Assembly (NCBI RefSeq): GCF_003797945.1
Contig: NZ_RKKU01000019.1
Span: 20,056 to 84,055, forward strand
Length of the DNA: 64,000 nt
Direction: 5' to 3'
Source of the DNA: Pseudomonas neustonica
GTDB taxonomy: Bacteria > Pseudomonadota > Gammaproteobacteria > Pseudomonadales > Pseudomonadaceae
A program made the translations under genes and the position numbers. Under the pieces are notes generated by a model. That model did not search any database. It had not been told where the DNA came from and was given only the letters and a program-made list of their open reading frames with translations. Positions 56,189 to 64,000 of the stretch are shown piece by piece. Numbering within the stretch: position 1 is the first letter of the stretch; each line of letters begins with the position of its first letter.

Positions 56189-57136
56189 ATGCAGATCAAA
56201 TTGGCTAACCCCCGCGGCTTTTGCGCCGGCGTTGATCGCGCCATCGAGATCGTTAATCGCGCTCTTGAAGTATTTGGCCCGCCCATTTATGTGCGTCATG
56301 AAGTGGTGCATAACAAATTTGTGGTTGAAGACCTGCGTAGTCGTGGCGCGATTTTTGTCGAAGAAATTGATCAGGTGCCAGACGATGTCATTGTTATCTT
56401 CAGCGCACACGGTGTTTCTCAGGCTGTGCGCCAGGAAGCGGCCGACCGCGGCCTTAAGGTGTTTGACGCGACTTGCCCGCTGGTGACCAAGGTTCACATG
56501 GAAGTATCGCGTTACAGTCGCGACGGCCGCGAGTGCGTGCTGATTGGCCATGCCGGTCATCCCGAAGTTGAGGGCACCATGGGCCAGTATGACGAGGCTA
56601 GGGGTGGCAAAATCTATCTGGTTGAGGACGAAGCAGACGTCGCCAAGTTGCAAATACAAGATCCGGAGCGCTTGGCCTTTGTAACGCAAACCACCTTGTC
56701 CATGGATGATACGGCGCGGGTGATTGATGCGCTGCGTAGTCGCTTCCCCGCTATCGATGGGCCGCGCAAGGATGATATCTGCTACGCCACCCAGAATCGT
56801 CAGGATGCGGTCAAGCAGCTAGCCCGCGAATGTGATCTTGTACTGGTGGTGGGTAGCCCGAATAGCTCCAACTCCAACCGTCTGCGTGAGTTGTCTGAGC
56901 GTATGGGTACGCCAGCTTATTTGATTGATGGGGCTGATGAGATTCAGCCGCAGTGGTTGGCTATGGCAAACAATATCGGCGTGACGGCGGGTGCGTCCGC
57001 GCCTGACGTGCTGGTGCGCCAGGTTATTCAGCATCTGCATGCGCAAGGTGCCACCGGTGCTGAAGAGTTGGCCGGGCAGGAAGAGAATATCGTCTTCAGC
57101 ATGCCGAAAGAGCTGAGGGTAGTTGAGGTTGAATAA
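56189..57136 (+). CDS. ispH: 4-hydroxy-3-methylbut-2-enyl diphosphate reductase
   Basis: Last enzyme of the MEP isoprenoid pathway (315 aa), a 4Fe-4S protein that yields IPP and DMAPP, the substrates of IspB. Cluster ligands: Cys12 ([15 protein letters not shown]), the Cys of [11 protein letters not shown] and the Cys of [16 protein letters not shown]. Other motifs: [20 protein letters not shown] and [15 protein letters not shown]. In P. aeruginosa the fimU-pilE operon follows ispH directly; here a convergent Nudix/ThiE gene follows after 8 nt. Confidence 0.98.
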   Translation: MQIKLANPRGFCAGVDRAIEIVNRALEVFGPPIYVRHEVVHNKFVVEDLRSRGAIFVEEIDQVPDDVIVIFSAHGVSQAVRQEAADRGLKVFDATCPLVTKVHMEVSRYSRDGRECVLIGHAGHPEVEGTMGQYDEARGGKIYLVEDEADVAKLQIQDPERLAFVTQTTLSMDDTARVIDALRSRFPAIDGPRKDDICYATQNRQDAVKQLARECDLVLVVGSPNSSNSNRLRELSERMGTPAYLIDGADEIQPQWLAMANNIGVTAGASAPDVLVRQVIQHLHAQGATGAEELAGQEENIVFSMPKELRVVEVE

Positions 57137-57144
57137 CGTTGGTT

Positions 57145-58089
57145 TTAGTGCGTGTCTGGCCAGAACGCGCTGATGCCGGCTACACCCTGCGCGCCGCAGT
57201 TGCGCGCTTGGTCGAGATGTTCAGGCGTCATACCCCCGAGCAGGTAGACTGGCAGAGTTGCCGCTTGCATCAGTTGCTCTGCAGCCGCCCAGCCCAATGG
57301 CTCGCTGCCTGGATGACTTTGGGTCGCAGCAATAGGCGATAGCGTTACAAAGTCGATGCCCAGCTCCATCGCCATCTGCAATTCTTCCGCATTGTGGCAA
57401 GAGGCGGCCATTAGTTTGTTGCCTGGCTTCGCTTGTTGTGCGCGCTGCTGCCATAGGCGGCGTAGCTGGGCACTGGTGAGATGCCAGCCAGCGTCGGGCC
57501 AGGTTGGCGGATTGTCGCCTTTGAGCAGCCATTGAAAGTGGTCACCAAAGCGCTCCAGCACCTTGACCGCCAGATCACGATACGCGGCGCAGTCCAGTTG
57601 GGTCTGACGTAGTTGCACGAGGCGAATGCCATTAGCCTTGGCCTGCTCCAGTCCAGCCAACAGCGATTGTTCGTCGGTGTCCGGTGTGATCAGGTACTGA
57701 TCAGGCAGCTGCGCTGCGATCACGATGGGCTTGTTGGCTGCCGGAAAGTCAAAATCAGACAGTGTCTGTGGCGGTACCCAGCGCACCGGCTGGCCCTCGG
57801 CACCGTGTGCCTCACCCGAAAAAGCAGTGACCTTCCATACATCCAGCCGAATGGACTTGTCGGTATAGTCATGGCGGATGTCTATCAGTGGGTGAGCTTC
57901 AATAACCTGGATGCCCAGCTCCTCCTGCAGCTCCCTACTCAGCCCTGCAAGGCGCTCTTCGTCCGACTCCAGCTTGCCACCCGGAAACTCCCACAATCCG
58001 CCCTGGTGGCTACTGTCAGGGCGCTTGGCGATTAGTATATTGCCGGCCGGGTCTACGATAACTCCGGCCATCACGTGAATGCGGCGCAT
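57145..58089 (-). CDS. Nudix hydrolase (MutT-like) fused to ThiE-like domain
   Basis: Two-domain protein of 314 aa. The N-terminal Nudix domain (residues 1-130) has a complete Nudix box: GGLWEFPGGKLESDEERLAG and LSRELQEELGI, like MutT, which clears 8-oxo-dGTP. The C-terminal TIM-barrel (about 135-314) resembles thiamine-phosphate synthase/TenI: QAKANGIRLVQLRQTQLDCA, LMAASCHNAEELQMAMELGI, DFVTLSPIAATQSHPGSEPL, LLGGMTPEHL. The same fusion exists in P. aeruginosa (PA4400 from memory); the ThiE half's activity is unproven. Start at 58089 (MRRIHVMAGVIVD). Last gene of the pilBCD-coaE-yacG series. Confidence 0.9.
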   Translation of the reverse strand: MRRIHVMAGVIVDPAGNILIAKRPDSSHQGGLWEFPGGKLESDEERLAGLSRELQEELGIQVIEAHPLIDIRHDYTDKSIRLDVWKVTAFSGEAHGAEGQPVRWVPPQTLSDFDFPAANKPIVIAAQLPDQYLITPDTDEQSLLAGLEQAKANGIRLVQLRQTQLDCAAYRDLAVKVLERFGDHFQWLLKGDNPPTWPDAGWHLTSAQLRRLWQQRAQQAKPGNKLMAASCHNAEELQMAMELGIDFVTLSPIAATQSHPGSEPLGWAAAEQLMQAATLPVYLLGGMTPEHLDQARNCGAQGVAGISAFWPDTH

Positions 58090-58120
58090 CAGTGTGCCGA
58101 GGGCGTTGGGCGGTATGGGA

Positions 58121-58309
58121 TCATTGCCGGGACAGGTCTTCGGAAAACACGTCCTGTTCCTGCTCATTGCCGGGGATGACATGTTCTTCAGAAGCCCAGG
58201 CGCCCAGGTCAATCAAGCGACAGCGCTGTGAACAGAAGGGGCGGTCAGGAAAGCTGGCGTCCCAGGTGACGGGTGCCTTGCAGGTTGGACATTCAACATT
58301 CAGGGTCAT
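58121..58309 (-). CDS. yacG: DNA gyrase inhibitor YacG, zinc-binding
   Basis: Small zinc-finger protein (62 aa) that in E. coli binds GyrB and inhibits gyrase. Four zinc ligands are visible: CPTCKAPV and [16 protein letters not shown], followed by a flexible acidic tail. Starts at 58309, overlapping the coaE stop by 4 nt. The coaE-yacG pair after pilD is typical of pseudomonads. Confidence 0.95.
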   Translation of the reverse strand: MTLNVECPTCKAPVTWDASFPDRPFCSQRCRLIDLGAWASEEHVIPGNEQEQDVFSEDLSRQ

Positions 58310-58917
58310 GGGTTTTTCTCCTGCAGCATAGCCAGATACTGCTGATGCAATGTGTTGACCTGCTCGTGCAGGTGGGCCAGATCACGATCATTGGTAATGA
58401 TGTCGTGGGCCTGGCTGAGCCTGGCTTCGCGCTGCGACTGTGCTTGCATGATAGCTTTCACCTGATCTTCGGAAACCTGGTCGCGCGTAGCCGTCCTGGC
58501 GAGCTGCAGCGCCTCAGGCACGTCTACCACTATGACCCGGCTGGTCAGGTGGTGCTGCCCTGACTCAATCAGTAGCGGCGAAACCAGGAGCACATAGGGC
58601 GAGGTCGCGCTGTTGAGGTCGCGCAGGGTCTCTTCGCGAATCAGTGGATGCAGTAAGGATTCGAGCCAGATACGCTCATCAGCGTCGCTGAAAATACGCT
58701 GGCGTAATGCCGCTCGGTCGAGGTTGCCGTCCGGCAGCAATATGTCATCACCAAAGCGATCAACAATGTGCGCCAGGGCCGGTTTGCCTGGCTCTACCAC
58801 CACCCGTGACTTGAGATCGGCATCTACCACATGAATGCCGTGCTCTGTCGCAAAATGGTTGGCTGCGGCTGACTTGCCGCTACCGATACCGCCAGTCAAT
58901 CCTATGATCATACTCAT
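58306..58917 (-). CDS. coaE: Dephospho-CoA kinase
   Basis: Final enzyme of coenzyme A synthesis (203 aa). P-loop [18 protein letters not shown] at the N-terminus, then [12 protein letters not shown] and [21 protein letters not shown] start at 58917 ([10 protein letters not shown]) gives the normal length. Weak ribosome site; probably cotranscribed with pilD, 78 nt upstream. Confidence 0.96.
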   Translation of the reverse strand: MSMIIGLTGGIGSGKSAAANHFATEHGIHVVDADLKSRVVVEPGKPALAHIVDRFGDDILLPDGNLDRAALRQRIFSDADERIWLESLLHPLIREETLRDLNSATSPYVLLVSPLLIESGQHHLTSRVIVVDVPEALQLARTATRDQVSEDQVKAIMQAQSQREARLSQAHDIITNDRDLAHLHEQVNTLHQQYLAMLQEKNP

Positions 58918-58995
58918 AACGGGCAACAGCTATTTCCGGGCGTGTGGATTCAAGATGATAATGCGAAGTGCCGTCTGCAGCGGCGTTACGCTGGC

Positions 58996-59868
58996 TCAGA
59001 AGCCAGCGAACTGCATATAGCTGCTGGTGATTGTCTCACCCCAGATGAGTGCAATCCAGCCTGCTATAGCCAGGTAAGGCCCGAAGGGCAGTGGGGTTGC
59101 ATTGTCCTGTCCGCGCGTCTTCAGGATGATGATGCCAAGAATAGCGCCGACCAGCGATGACATAAGGATAGTCAGTGGCAGAATTTGCCAGCCACCCCAT
59201 GTACCGAGCATAGCCAGCAGCTTGAAATCGCCATAGCCCATGCCTTCTTTACCGGTCACCAGCTTGAATACCCAATAAACTGACCATAGGCTGAGGTAAC
59301 CGACCACGGCGCCCCAGAGCGCTTCGTCCAGAGAGGTGTAAGTACCAAAACTATTGGCAATCAGCCCTAGCCATAACAACGGCAGGACGAGTACGTCCGG
59401 CAGTAACTGGGTGTCCGCGTCAATCATGCTAAGACTGATCAAGCCCCAGGTCAGCACCAGCATGCCCGCCGCCGGCCAACCGAAGCCAAACTGCCATGCG
59501 ACCAGCATTGATAGCCCAGCGGTAAGCAGTTCAACCAGGGGGTAACGAGCGCTGATCGTCTCCTTGCATTGCCCGCAACGGCCTCTGAGCAGCAGGTAAC
59601 TGATCACCGGCAGGTTTTGCCAGGGCTTGATCTCGGTCTTGCAATGAGGGCAGTGGGAGTGCGGCAATATCAGGTTGTAGGTCGTCTGTTCTGCCTCTGG
59701 TGACTCCAGCTCCAGCATCTCACGGCTTTGCTGCAGCCACTGCGCCTCCATCATTCTGGGCAGGCGATGGATGACCACGTTGAGGAAGCTGCCGATGATC
59801 AGGCCCAGCAGGCCTGCGAGCAAAATAAAGGCCAGCGCTTGGCTGGCCAGGTAGTCGAGAATTTGCAT
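58996..59868 (-). CDS. pilD: Type IV prepilin peptidase / N-methyltransferase PilD
   Basis: Inner-membrane aspartyl peptidase (290 aa) that cleaves the class III leaders of PilA and of the minor pilins in this window and methylates the new N-terminal Phe. The cytoplasmic zinc domain has two CxxC pairs, CPHCKTEI and CGQCKET. Catalytic aspartates lie in LSMIDADTQLLPD and in GMGYGDFKLLAMLG (GxGD motif). About eight helices. 3 nt after pilC. Confidence 0.97.
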   Translation of the reverse strand: MQILDYLASQALAFILLAGLLGLIIGSFLNVVIHRLPRMMEAQWLQQSREMLELESPEAEQTTYNLILPHSHCPHCKTEIKPWQNLPVISYLLLRGRCGQCKETISARYPLVELLTAGLSMLVAWQFGFGWPAAGMLVLTWGLISLSMIDADTQLLPDVLVLPLLWLGLIANSFGTYTSLDEALWGAVVGYLSLWSVYWVFKLVTGKEGMGYGDFKLLAMLGTWGGWQILPLTILMSSLVGAILGIIILKTRGQDNATPLPFGPYLAIAGWIALIWGETITSSYMQFAGF

Positions 59869-59871
59869 GCG

Positions 59872-61134
59872 TTATACGACGTTGCCGAGCTGGAAGATGG
59901 GAAGGTACATGGCGATGATGAGGCCGCCGACCAAAACGCCGAGCACGCACATGATCATCGGTTCAAGCAGGGTGGTAAGGTTGTCGACTTTGTTATCAAC
60001 CTCTGCTTCATAGTAGTCGGCTACCTTCTCTAGCATCCCGTCGAGGTTGCCGGACTCTTCGCCGATGCCTGCCATTTGTACAGCTAATGATGGAAAAACA
60101 TTTGTTGCGCGCATAGAGAAATTGAGCTGTGAACCCGCGGAGACATCTTCTTTGATCTTCATGACGGCGTTGTAGAAAACTACGTTACCTGCGGCGCCGG
60201 CGACTGAGTCAAGTGCTTCAACCAAGGGTACGCCGGCGGCAAAAGTAGTGGAAAGTGTTCGTGCATACCTTGCCACGGCCGCTTGATAAATTATATCGCC
60301 GACTATAGGAGCCTTTAGCAAAGCACGATCTTCAGCATCCCTTAGTTTTTTTGATTTCGTATGTGCTTTACCATATATGTAACCGCCTACGATGATCGCA
60401 ATGAGAGCGACAAACCACCAAGCCTGAAGCCATTCTGAAAGACCAATTACAAAAAGAGTGAAGCTTGGGAGCTCCGCGCCAAAGCTGGAAAAAACGTCCT
60501 GAAAACTCGGCACTACTTTAAGCAGCATGATCGCAGTGACAATGACCGCAACCAATACTACTGAAACAGGATAAGTCATCGCTTTTTTGATTTTAGCTTT
60601 AAGAGCTTCTGTTTTCTCTTTGTAGGTCGCAATGCGATCCAAAAGCGACTCTAATCGACCTGACTGTTCGCCGGATTCGACTAGGTTGCAGAACAAATCG
60701 TCAAAATATTTAGGATGTTGGCGTAGCGAGTCTGCCAAGGTATTACCTGCAGCCACATCAACTTTCACCTCGTTGACCAACTGGGCCATATTGGGGTTTT
60801 CGGCTCCCTCGGCAATGATTTCAAAAGCCTGGATGATGGGGACACCAGACTCCATCATAGTTGCCAGTTGACGAGTAAAGAAGGCGATATCAAGTGGCTT
60901 GATCTTTTTTGCGCGTTTGCCAAAAAGCGTCGATTTTTTGTTGATTTTGGTTACAAGAATACCCTGCTTTCTTAGCTGGTTCTTGATTAACGCCGCATTT
61001 GAGCCTTGAATTTCGCCGGTGATCTTGGTGCCTTTCCGGTCTTTACCCTCCCATTTGAATGGGTAGAGCTTTTCTTCCTTGGCCTTTTTATTGGCGGCTG
61101 CAGGATTCTTTTTTAGTGCTGCTTGTTGCGCCAT
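59872..61134 (-). CDS. pilC: Type IV pilus platform protein PilC
   Basis: Inner-membrane assembly platform (420 aa) that couples PilB to pilin insertion. GspF-type duplicated domains: first AFFTRQLATMMESGVPIIQA with TLADSLRQHPKYFDDLFCNL; second VARYARTLSTTFAAGVPLVE with VFPSLAVQMAGIGEESGNLD. Three main membrane helices, the last VDNLTTLLEPMIMCVLGVLV. An N-terminal Lys/Ala-rich segment of about 20 residues precedes the family start. 3 nt after pilB. Confidence 0.96.
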   Translation of the reverse strand: MAQQAALKKNPAAANKKAKEEKLYPFKWEGKDRKGTKITGEIQGSNAALIKNQLRKQGILVTKINKKSTLFGKRAKKIKPLDIAFFTRQLATMMESGVPIIQAFEIIAEGAENPNMAQLVNEVKVDVAAGNTLADSLRQHPKYFDDLFCNLVESGEQSGRLESLLDRIATYKEKTEALKAKIKKAMTYPVSVVLVAVIVTAIMLLKVVPSFQDVFSSFGAELPSFTLFVIGLSEWLQAWWFVALIAIIVGGYIYGKAHTKSKKLRDAEDRALLKAPIVGDIIYQAAVARYARTLSTTFAAGVPLVEALDSVAGAAGNVVFYNAVMKIKEDVSAGSQLNFSMRATNVFPSLAVQMAGIGEESGNLDGMLEKVADYYEAEVDNKVDNLTTLLEPMIMCVLGVLVGGLIIAMYLPIFQLGNVV

Positions 61135-61137
61135 GAC

Positions 61138-62838
61138 TTAATCCTTGGTCACTCGGTTAACTTCCGCCAGGCTGGTAACGCCCTCTTCTGCTTTCATCAG
61201 GGCGGACTGGCGCAAGCTTCTAAAACCCTCACTCTGGGCTACTTCAGAAATCTGAATAGAATTGCCGTCTTCCATGATAATACGCTGCATGGCTGGGGTT
61301 ATTTTGACGACTTCATAGATACCTACACGCCCTTTATAACCATCTTTACAGTTTTCGCAACCCACTGGTCCAAAAATTGTAACGCCTGCATCAATTTTGT
61401 CCGCTGCAAAGCCTTCCTCCAGCAAGGTGTCGCGTGGTACCTCCATTGGTTTCTTGCAGCTCTTGCAAAGTCGACGAGCCAAGCGCTGCGCGATAATCAG
61501 GTTGACTGAGGTGGCAATATTGAAGGACGGCACGCCCATATTGCGCAGCCGCGTCAGTGTCTCTGCAGCGCTGTTGGTGTGCAGAGTAGACATCACCATA
61601 TGGCCTGTTTGGGCTGCCTTGATGGCAATCTCTGCTGTTTCCAGGTCACGGATCTCACCCACCATGATGATGTCTGGGTCTTGCCGGAGAAAAGCGCGTA
61701 GGGCTTTAGCAAAATCCAGCCCCTGTTTGGGGTTGACGTTAACCTGGTTAATACCTTCAAGGTTGATCTCTACCGGGTCTTCAGCGGTAGATATGTTGCG
61801 TTCTACGGTGTTTAGAATGTTTAAACCGGTGTAGAGCGAGACCGTTTTACCTGAACCGGTGGGGCCGGTTACCAAAATCATGCCTTGAGGTCTTTCCAGT
61901 GCCGCCATGTACATCTGCTTCTGGTCTGCCTCGTAGCCCAGCGCATCAATGCCCATCTTGGCGCTTTCCGAGTCGAGAATACGCAGTACGACTTTCTCAC
62001 CCCAAAGGGTGGGCAGGGTGTTCACGCGAAAGTCTATAGCTTTGTTTTTTGATATTTTCAGTTTGATACGGCCATCTTGTGGTTTTCGTCTTTCTGCTAA
62101 GTCCATAGATGACATGACTTTCAATCTTGCTGCTATACGAACGCCCAGCTGTTGGGGGGGCTTGGAAACTTCGTGCAAAATACCGTCGGTGCGGAAGCGA
62201 ACCCGGTATGCCTTTTCATACGGCTCAAAGTGCAAGTCGGATGACCCCATGCGCACTGCGTCCAGTAGCATTTTATTGACGAAGCGAACGATTGGAGCGT
62301 CGTCGGAGTCATTGGACATGTCCTTTTTGTCGTCATCAGTGACGGACTGAATGTCCAAATCATCCAGGTCTGCATCAGACATGTCGCCCAGGCCACCTGT
62401 GGGGCTGTCTAGAAATTTTTCTATTGCTAAATGTAGTTTGTCATCTTCGACAATGACTGCGTCCGTCATTAGACCTGTGTTGAACTGGATGTCGCTGAGA
62501 GCCTGCTGGTTCGTTGGGTCTGAAGTGGCCAGGTAAAGGCGAGAGCCACGCTTGAATAATGGCAAAACGCTGTGTTGGCGTATCAGTTTCTCGCTAACAA
62601 GATCCTGAGGCTGTGCTTCCTTGTCTATCGCTAAGAGATCAAAGTAGGGATAGCCAAATTCTTCCGCACACACCATGGCCAAGTCGCGCGAACTAGCGAG
62701 CTTCTTTTGTACCAAATAGGTAATAAAAGGGATTTTATCTTGGCTAGCTTGCTGGGTGGCTTTCGCCGCGACTGCTGCATCAAGCAGCTCGTCTTGCACG
62801 ATGCGTCTGGCTAGGCCAGATAGGGAAGGGTTTTCCAT
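61138..62838 (-). CDS. pilB: Type IV pilus assembly ATPase PilB
   Basis: Hexameric extension motor (566 aa). N-terminal MshEN domain (NPSLSGLARRIVQDELL onward), then the GspE core: Walker A TGPTGSGKTVSLYTGLN near residue 323, Asp box TAEDPVEINLEGINQVNVNP, Walker B DPDIIMVGEIRDLETAEIA, His box and the tetracysteine zinc motif CKSCKKP/CENCKDG. Start at 62838 (MENPSLSGL) matches the family; an in-frame GTG at 62910 would add 24 residues. Divergent from pilA. Confidence 0.95.
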   Translation of the reverse strand: MENPSLSGLARRIVQDELLDAAVAAKATQQASQDKIPFITYLVQKKLASSRDLAMVCAEEFGYPYFDLLAIDKEAQPQDLVSEKLIRQHSVLPLFKRGSRLYLATSDPTNQQALSDIQFNTGLMTDAVIVEDDKLHLAIEKFLDSPTGGLGDMSDADLDDLDIQSVTDDDKKDMSNDSDDAPIVRFVNKMLLDAVRMGSSDLHFEPYEKAYRVRFRTDGILHEVSKPPQQLGVRIAARLKVMSSMDLAERRKPQDGRIKLKISKNKAIDFRVNTLPTLWGEKVVLRILDSESAKMGIDALGYEADQKQMYMAALERPQGMILVTGPTGSGKTVSLYTGLNILNTVERNISTAEDPVEINLEGINQVNVNPKQGLDFAKALRAFLRQDPDIIMVGEIRDLETAEIAIKAAQTGHMVMSTLHTNSAAETLTRLRNMGVPSFNIATSVNLIIAQRLARRLCKSCKKPMEVPRDTLLEEGFAADKIDAGVTIFGPVGCENCKDGYKGRVGIYEVVKITPAMQRIIMEDGNSIQISEVAQSEGFRSLRQSALMKAEEGVTSLAEVNRVTKD

Positions 62839-63022
62839 GGGGAGTCCGTATCTCTGATACAAGGCGCGAATTTTAACTTCACTATAGTATAGGTCTTGGT
62901 TGGCTTGCACGGAAAGTCAGATAGCGACTGGGCTTTTTAGTGCTGGGTAAGAGTGACGAATATGGTCACAAAACGACGTCTGGGGGCGCTCTTAGCAGGT
63001 TAGGCGCGCAATGGATCCAAGG

Positions 63023-63038
63023 TGGGACCGGGTTTGCT
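63023..63038 (+). promoter_or_regulatory. Sigma-54 -24/-12 candidate 1 for pilA
   Basis: TGGGACCGGGTTTGCT, with GG (63024-63025) and GC (63036-63037) exactly 10 nt apart, close to the consensus TGGCAC-N5-TTGCA/T. Start would fall about 69 nt before the pilA ATG. pilA in pseudomonads is PilS/PilR and RpoN dependent. Confidence 0.5.
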
Positions 63039-63053
63039 CTTGATTTTCTTGGT

Positions 63054-63069
63054 TGGCCTGATAATTGCT
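63054..63069 (+). promoter_or_regulatory. Sigma-54 -24/-12 candidate 2 for pilA
   Basis: TGGCCTGATAATTGCT, with GG (63055-63056) and GC (63067-63068) exactly 10 nt apart. Matches TGGC and TTGCT fully. Start would fall about 38 nt before the pilA ATG. Which of the two sites is used cannot be told from sequence. Confidence 0.55.
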
Positions 63070-63117
63070 TTTTGTTGGCAAGCCGCAGGGCTATCTCAAA
63101 TATGAATGGAGAACTAA

Positions 63118-63537
63118 ATGAAAGCTCAAAAAGGTTTTACTCTTATCGAACTGATGATCGTGATCGCGATCATCGGCATTTTGGCTGCTATTGCACTACC
63201 AGCTTACCAAGATTACACGGCGCGTGCCCAAGCAACTGAAGGCCTGAAAGCGACCGCTGGTCTGCAGGCAGATATTGCGGTTGACTCTGCGACAGCTGGT
63301 GCGGCTGCTGCCAGTGCTACGACTATCGCGTCTGCGCAGCTGCTCGAAGGTAAGTATTTTGGTGCGGGTGATGTGGTTGTAACAGGTGCTGGTGGCATTA
63401 CTGTAACCTTTGATGACGGTGCGATCTCCGGCGACACCCTGGTCCTGACCCCAACTGTTACAGGTTCTGGCCAGATTTCTCGCTGGACGTGTACTGGTAC
63501 GCTTGATGATAGCCACATTCCTTCTGGTTGCCGCTAA
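63118..63537 (+). CDS. pilA: Type IVa major pilin PilA
   Basis: Major pilin (139 aa). Short leader MKAQKG, cleavage before [20 protein letters not shown] with Glu5, then the amphipathic helix. The C-terminal disulfide loop is Cys125 to Cys138 with 12 residues between ([12 protein letters not shown]), the arrangement of P. aeruginosa short-loop pilins whose D-region binds host receptors. The middle is Ala/Gly/Thr rich. GGAG lies before the ATG. No tfp accessory gene follows; a strong hairpin does. Confidence 0.97.
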   Translation: MKAQKGFTLIELMIVIAIIGILAAIALPAYQDYTARAQATEGLKATAGLQADIAVDSATAGAAAASATTIASAQLLEGKYFGAGDVVVTGAGGITVTFDDGAISGDTLVLTPTVTGSGQISRWTCTGTLDDSHIPSGCR

Positions 63538-63596
63538 GTAATAATAGGGTTCAAGCTAACATTTTTGCTTGACCTCAATTATTAGCTTCTTGCGCT

Positions 63597-63630
63597 AACA
63601 CCAATCCCCGGCCCGCCGGGGATTGGTGTT
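63597..63630 (+). terminator. Terminator after pilA
   Basis: AACACCAATCCCCGGC (63597-63612) pairs perfectly with GCCGGGGATTGGTGTT (63615-63630), with a 2-nt loop remainder and TTTCTG after. A 16-bp stem with only a short T run. Confidence 0.82.
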
Positions 63631-63873
63631 TCTGCTTTCGGAATTACAATTCGCCAGCAGAAGTAACCTGGCGGGTGCTATCGCACCCCAGTCTCTAAGA
63701 GACAGAACTGAGCGAGTGCTGCCGCAGTGAAGACCTTTATCCGCAGTAGTGGTCAGATATTGAAGTCTTGGCGAAGTTTCACGAAAACTGCAATCAGGTT
63801 TACTCCGAGCAGCCGAAACGTTGGTCAAGAGCTACAATGCCTTATCAGCTTGCTGAAGAGGTAATGCTCAATG
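63631..63873. other. Non-coding gap between pilA and the IS end
   Basis: No convincing gene. It contains GGGTGC-TATC-GCACCC inside CTGG/CCAG (63669-63691), directly followed by TCTC-TAA-GAGA (63692-63702), so a small structured RNA or a terminator remnant is possible. No tRNA-Thr, which I expect after pilA in P. aeruginosa, is visible. Confidence 0.4.
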
Positions 63874-64000
63874 TGTAGTGGTCAACTGATCCCGGACAGT
63901 ATTATAAGTTTTTCTTCGGCTACTACCGGCGATATACCACCGTTGAACGTATGAGGCCGTTGCTGGTTGTAATACCCCATCAGGTAATCGCCAACATCCT
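63874..64000 (-). mobile_element. IS3-family insertion sequence, end fragment
   Basis: The terminal TGTAGTGGTCAACTGATCCC resembles the inverted-repeat end of IS3-family elements and overlaps the transposase stop codon. The element continues beyond the right edge. The exact boundary (63872-63874) is approximate. Confidence 0.75.
63882..64000 (-). CDS. IS3-family transposase OrfB, C-terminal fragment
   Basis: The last 38 codons of a DDE transposase: DVGDYLMGYYNQQRPHTFNG followed by GISPVVAEEKLIILSGIS and stop. The YYNxxRPH motif is the typical C-terminal signature of the rve/IS3 OrfB catalytic domain. The 5' part lies outside the window, so intactness is unknown. Confidence 0.88.
   Translation of the reverse strand, partial: DVGDYLMGYYNQQRPHTFNGGISPVVAEEKLIILSGIS

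Noticed and set aside
63595..63828. 77-codon minus-strand frame downstream of pilA
   Set aside because: It includes the pilA terminator hairpin in its 3' end and has no recognisable domain; not supportable as a gene.

Overview
The window is a chromosomal segment of a gammaproteobacterium. It is almost certainly from the Pseudomonadaceae: the order tas-like / rplM-rpsI-petABC-sspAB / dolP-diaA-yraN-lpoA / rsmI-rnpB-mraZ-dcw cluster-lpxC-dciA-M23 peptidase-secA-argJ, and the pilA/pilBCD-coaE-yacG block, match gene neighbourhoods I know from Pseudomonas. Base composition looks moderate (mid-50s % G+C by eye), lower than P. aeruginosa, so a member of the Halopseudomonas / P. pertucinogena lineage is a reasonable guess, not a demonstration.

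Layout. 1-656: 5' part of a Tas-type aldo-keto reductase (minus). 0.9-5.9 kb: ribosomal proteins L13/S9, the cytochrome bc1 operon, and sspA-sspB, ending in a bidirectional terminator. 6.0-9.3 kb (minus): lpoA-yraN-diaA-dolP, an envelope/replication-initiation operon. 9.5-10.75 kb: rsmI and the RNase P RNA. 10.9-28.8 kb: the division and cell wall (dcw) cluster mraZ-rsmH-ftsL-ftsI-murE-murF-mraY-murD-ftsW-murG-murC-ddlB-ftsQ-ftsA-ftsZ-lpxC, mostly with start/stop overlaps and led by a clear promoter plus MraZ direct-repeat operator. 28.9-34.7 kb: dciA (minus), a LytM-type peptidase, secA and argJ. 34.8-41.4 kb: type IV pilus minor pilins (fimT on minus; fimU-pilV-pilW-pilX-pilY1-pilE on plus). 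41.4-45.6 kb: trmA and a purine permease (minus), fklB (plus), ispB (minus). 45.7-57.1 kb: rplU-rpmA-obgE-proB, rpsT (minus), murJ-ribF-ileS-lspA-fkpB-ispH. 57.1-62.8 kb (minus, read right to left): pilB-pilC-pilD-coaE-yacG-Nudix/ThiE. 63.1 kb: pilA with candidate sigma-54 promoters. 63.9-64.0 kb: the end of an IS3-family insertion sequence.

How it works together. The dcw genes make lipid II (MurC-F, MraY, MurG, Ddl), flip and polymerise it (MurJ, FtsW, FtsI) and build the Z ring (FtsZ, FtsA, FtsQ, FtsL); LpoA and the LytM protein are further wall factors. Two loci together supply most of a type IVa pilus: major pilin, assembly ATPase, platform and prepilin peptidase at 59-63.5 kb, and the tip/priming complex (minor pilins plus PilY1) at 35-41 kb.

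Every large gene reads through intact. I found no CRISPR array, tRNA, prophage, toxin-antitoxin or defence locus. No undescribed multi-gene system stands out. The most unusual items are a Cys/Trp-rich insertion inside the von Willebrand A domain of PilY1, the placement and AT-rich composition of the minor pilin operon, AGCTNNA-type heptamer tracts in two intergenic gaps, and an IS end close to pilA.
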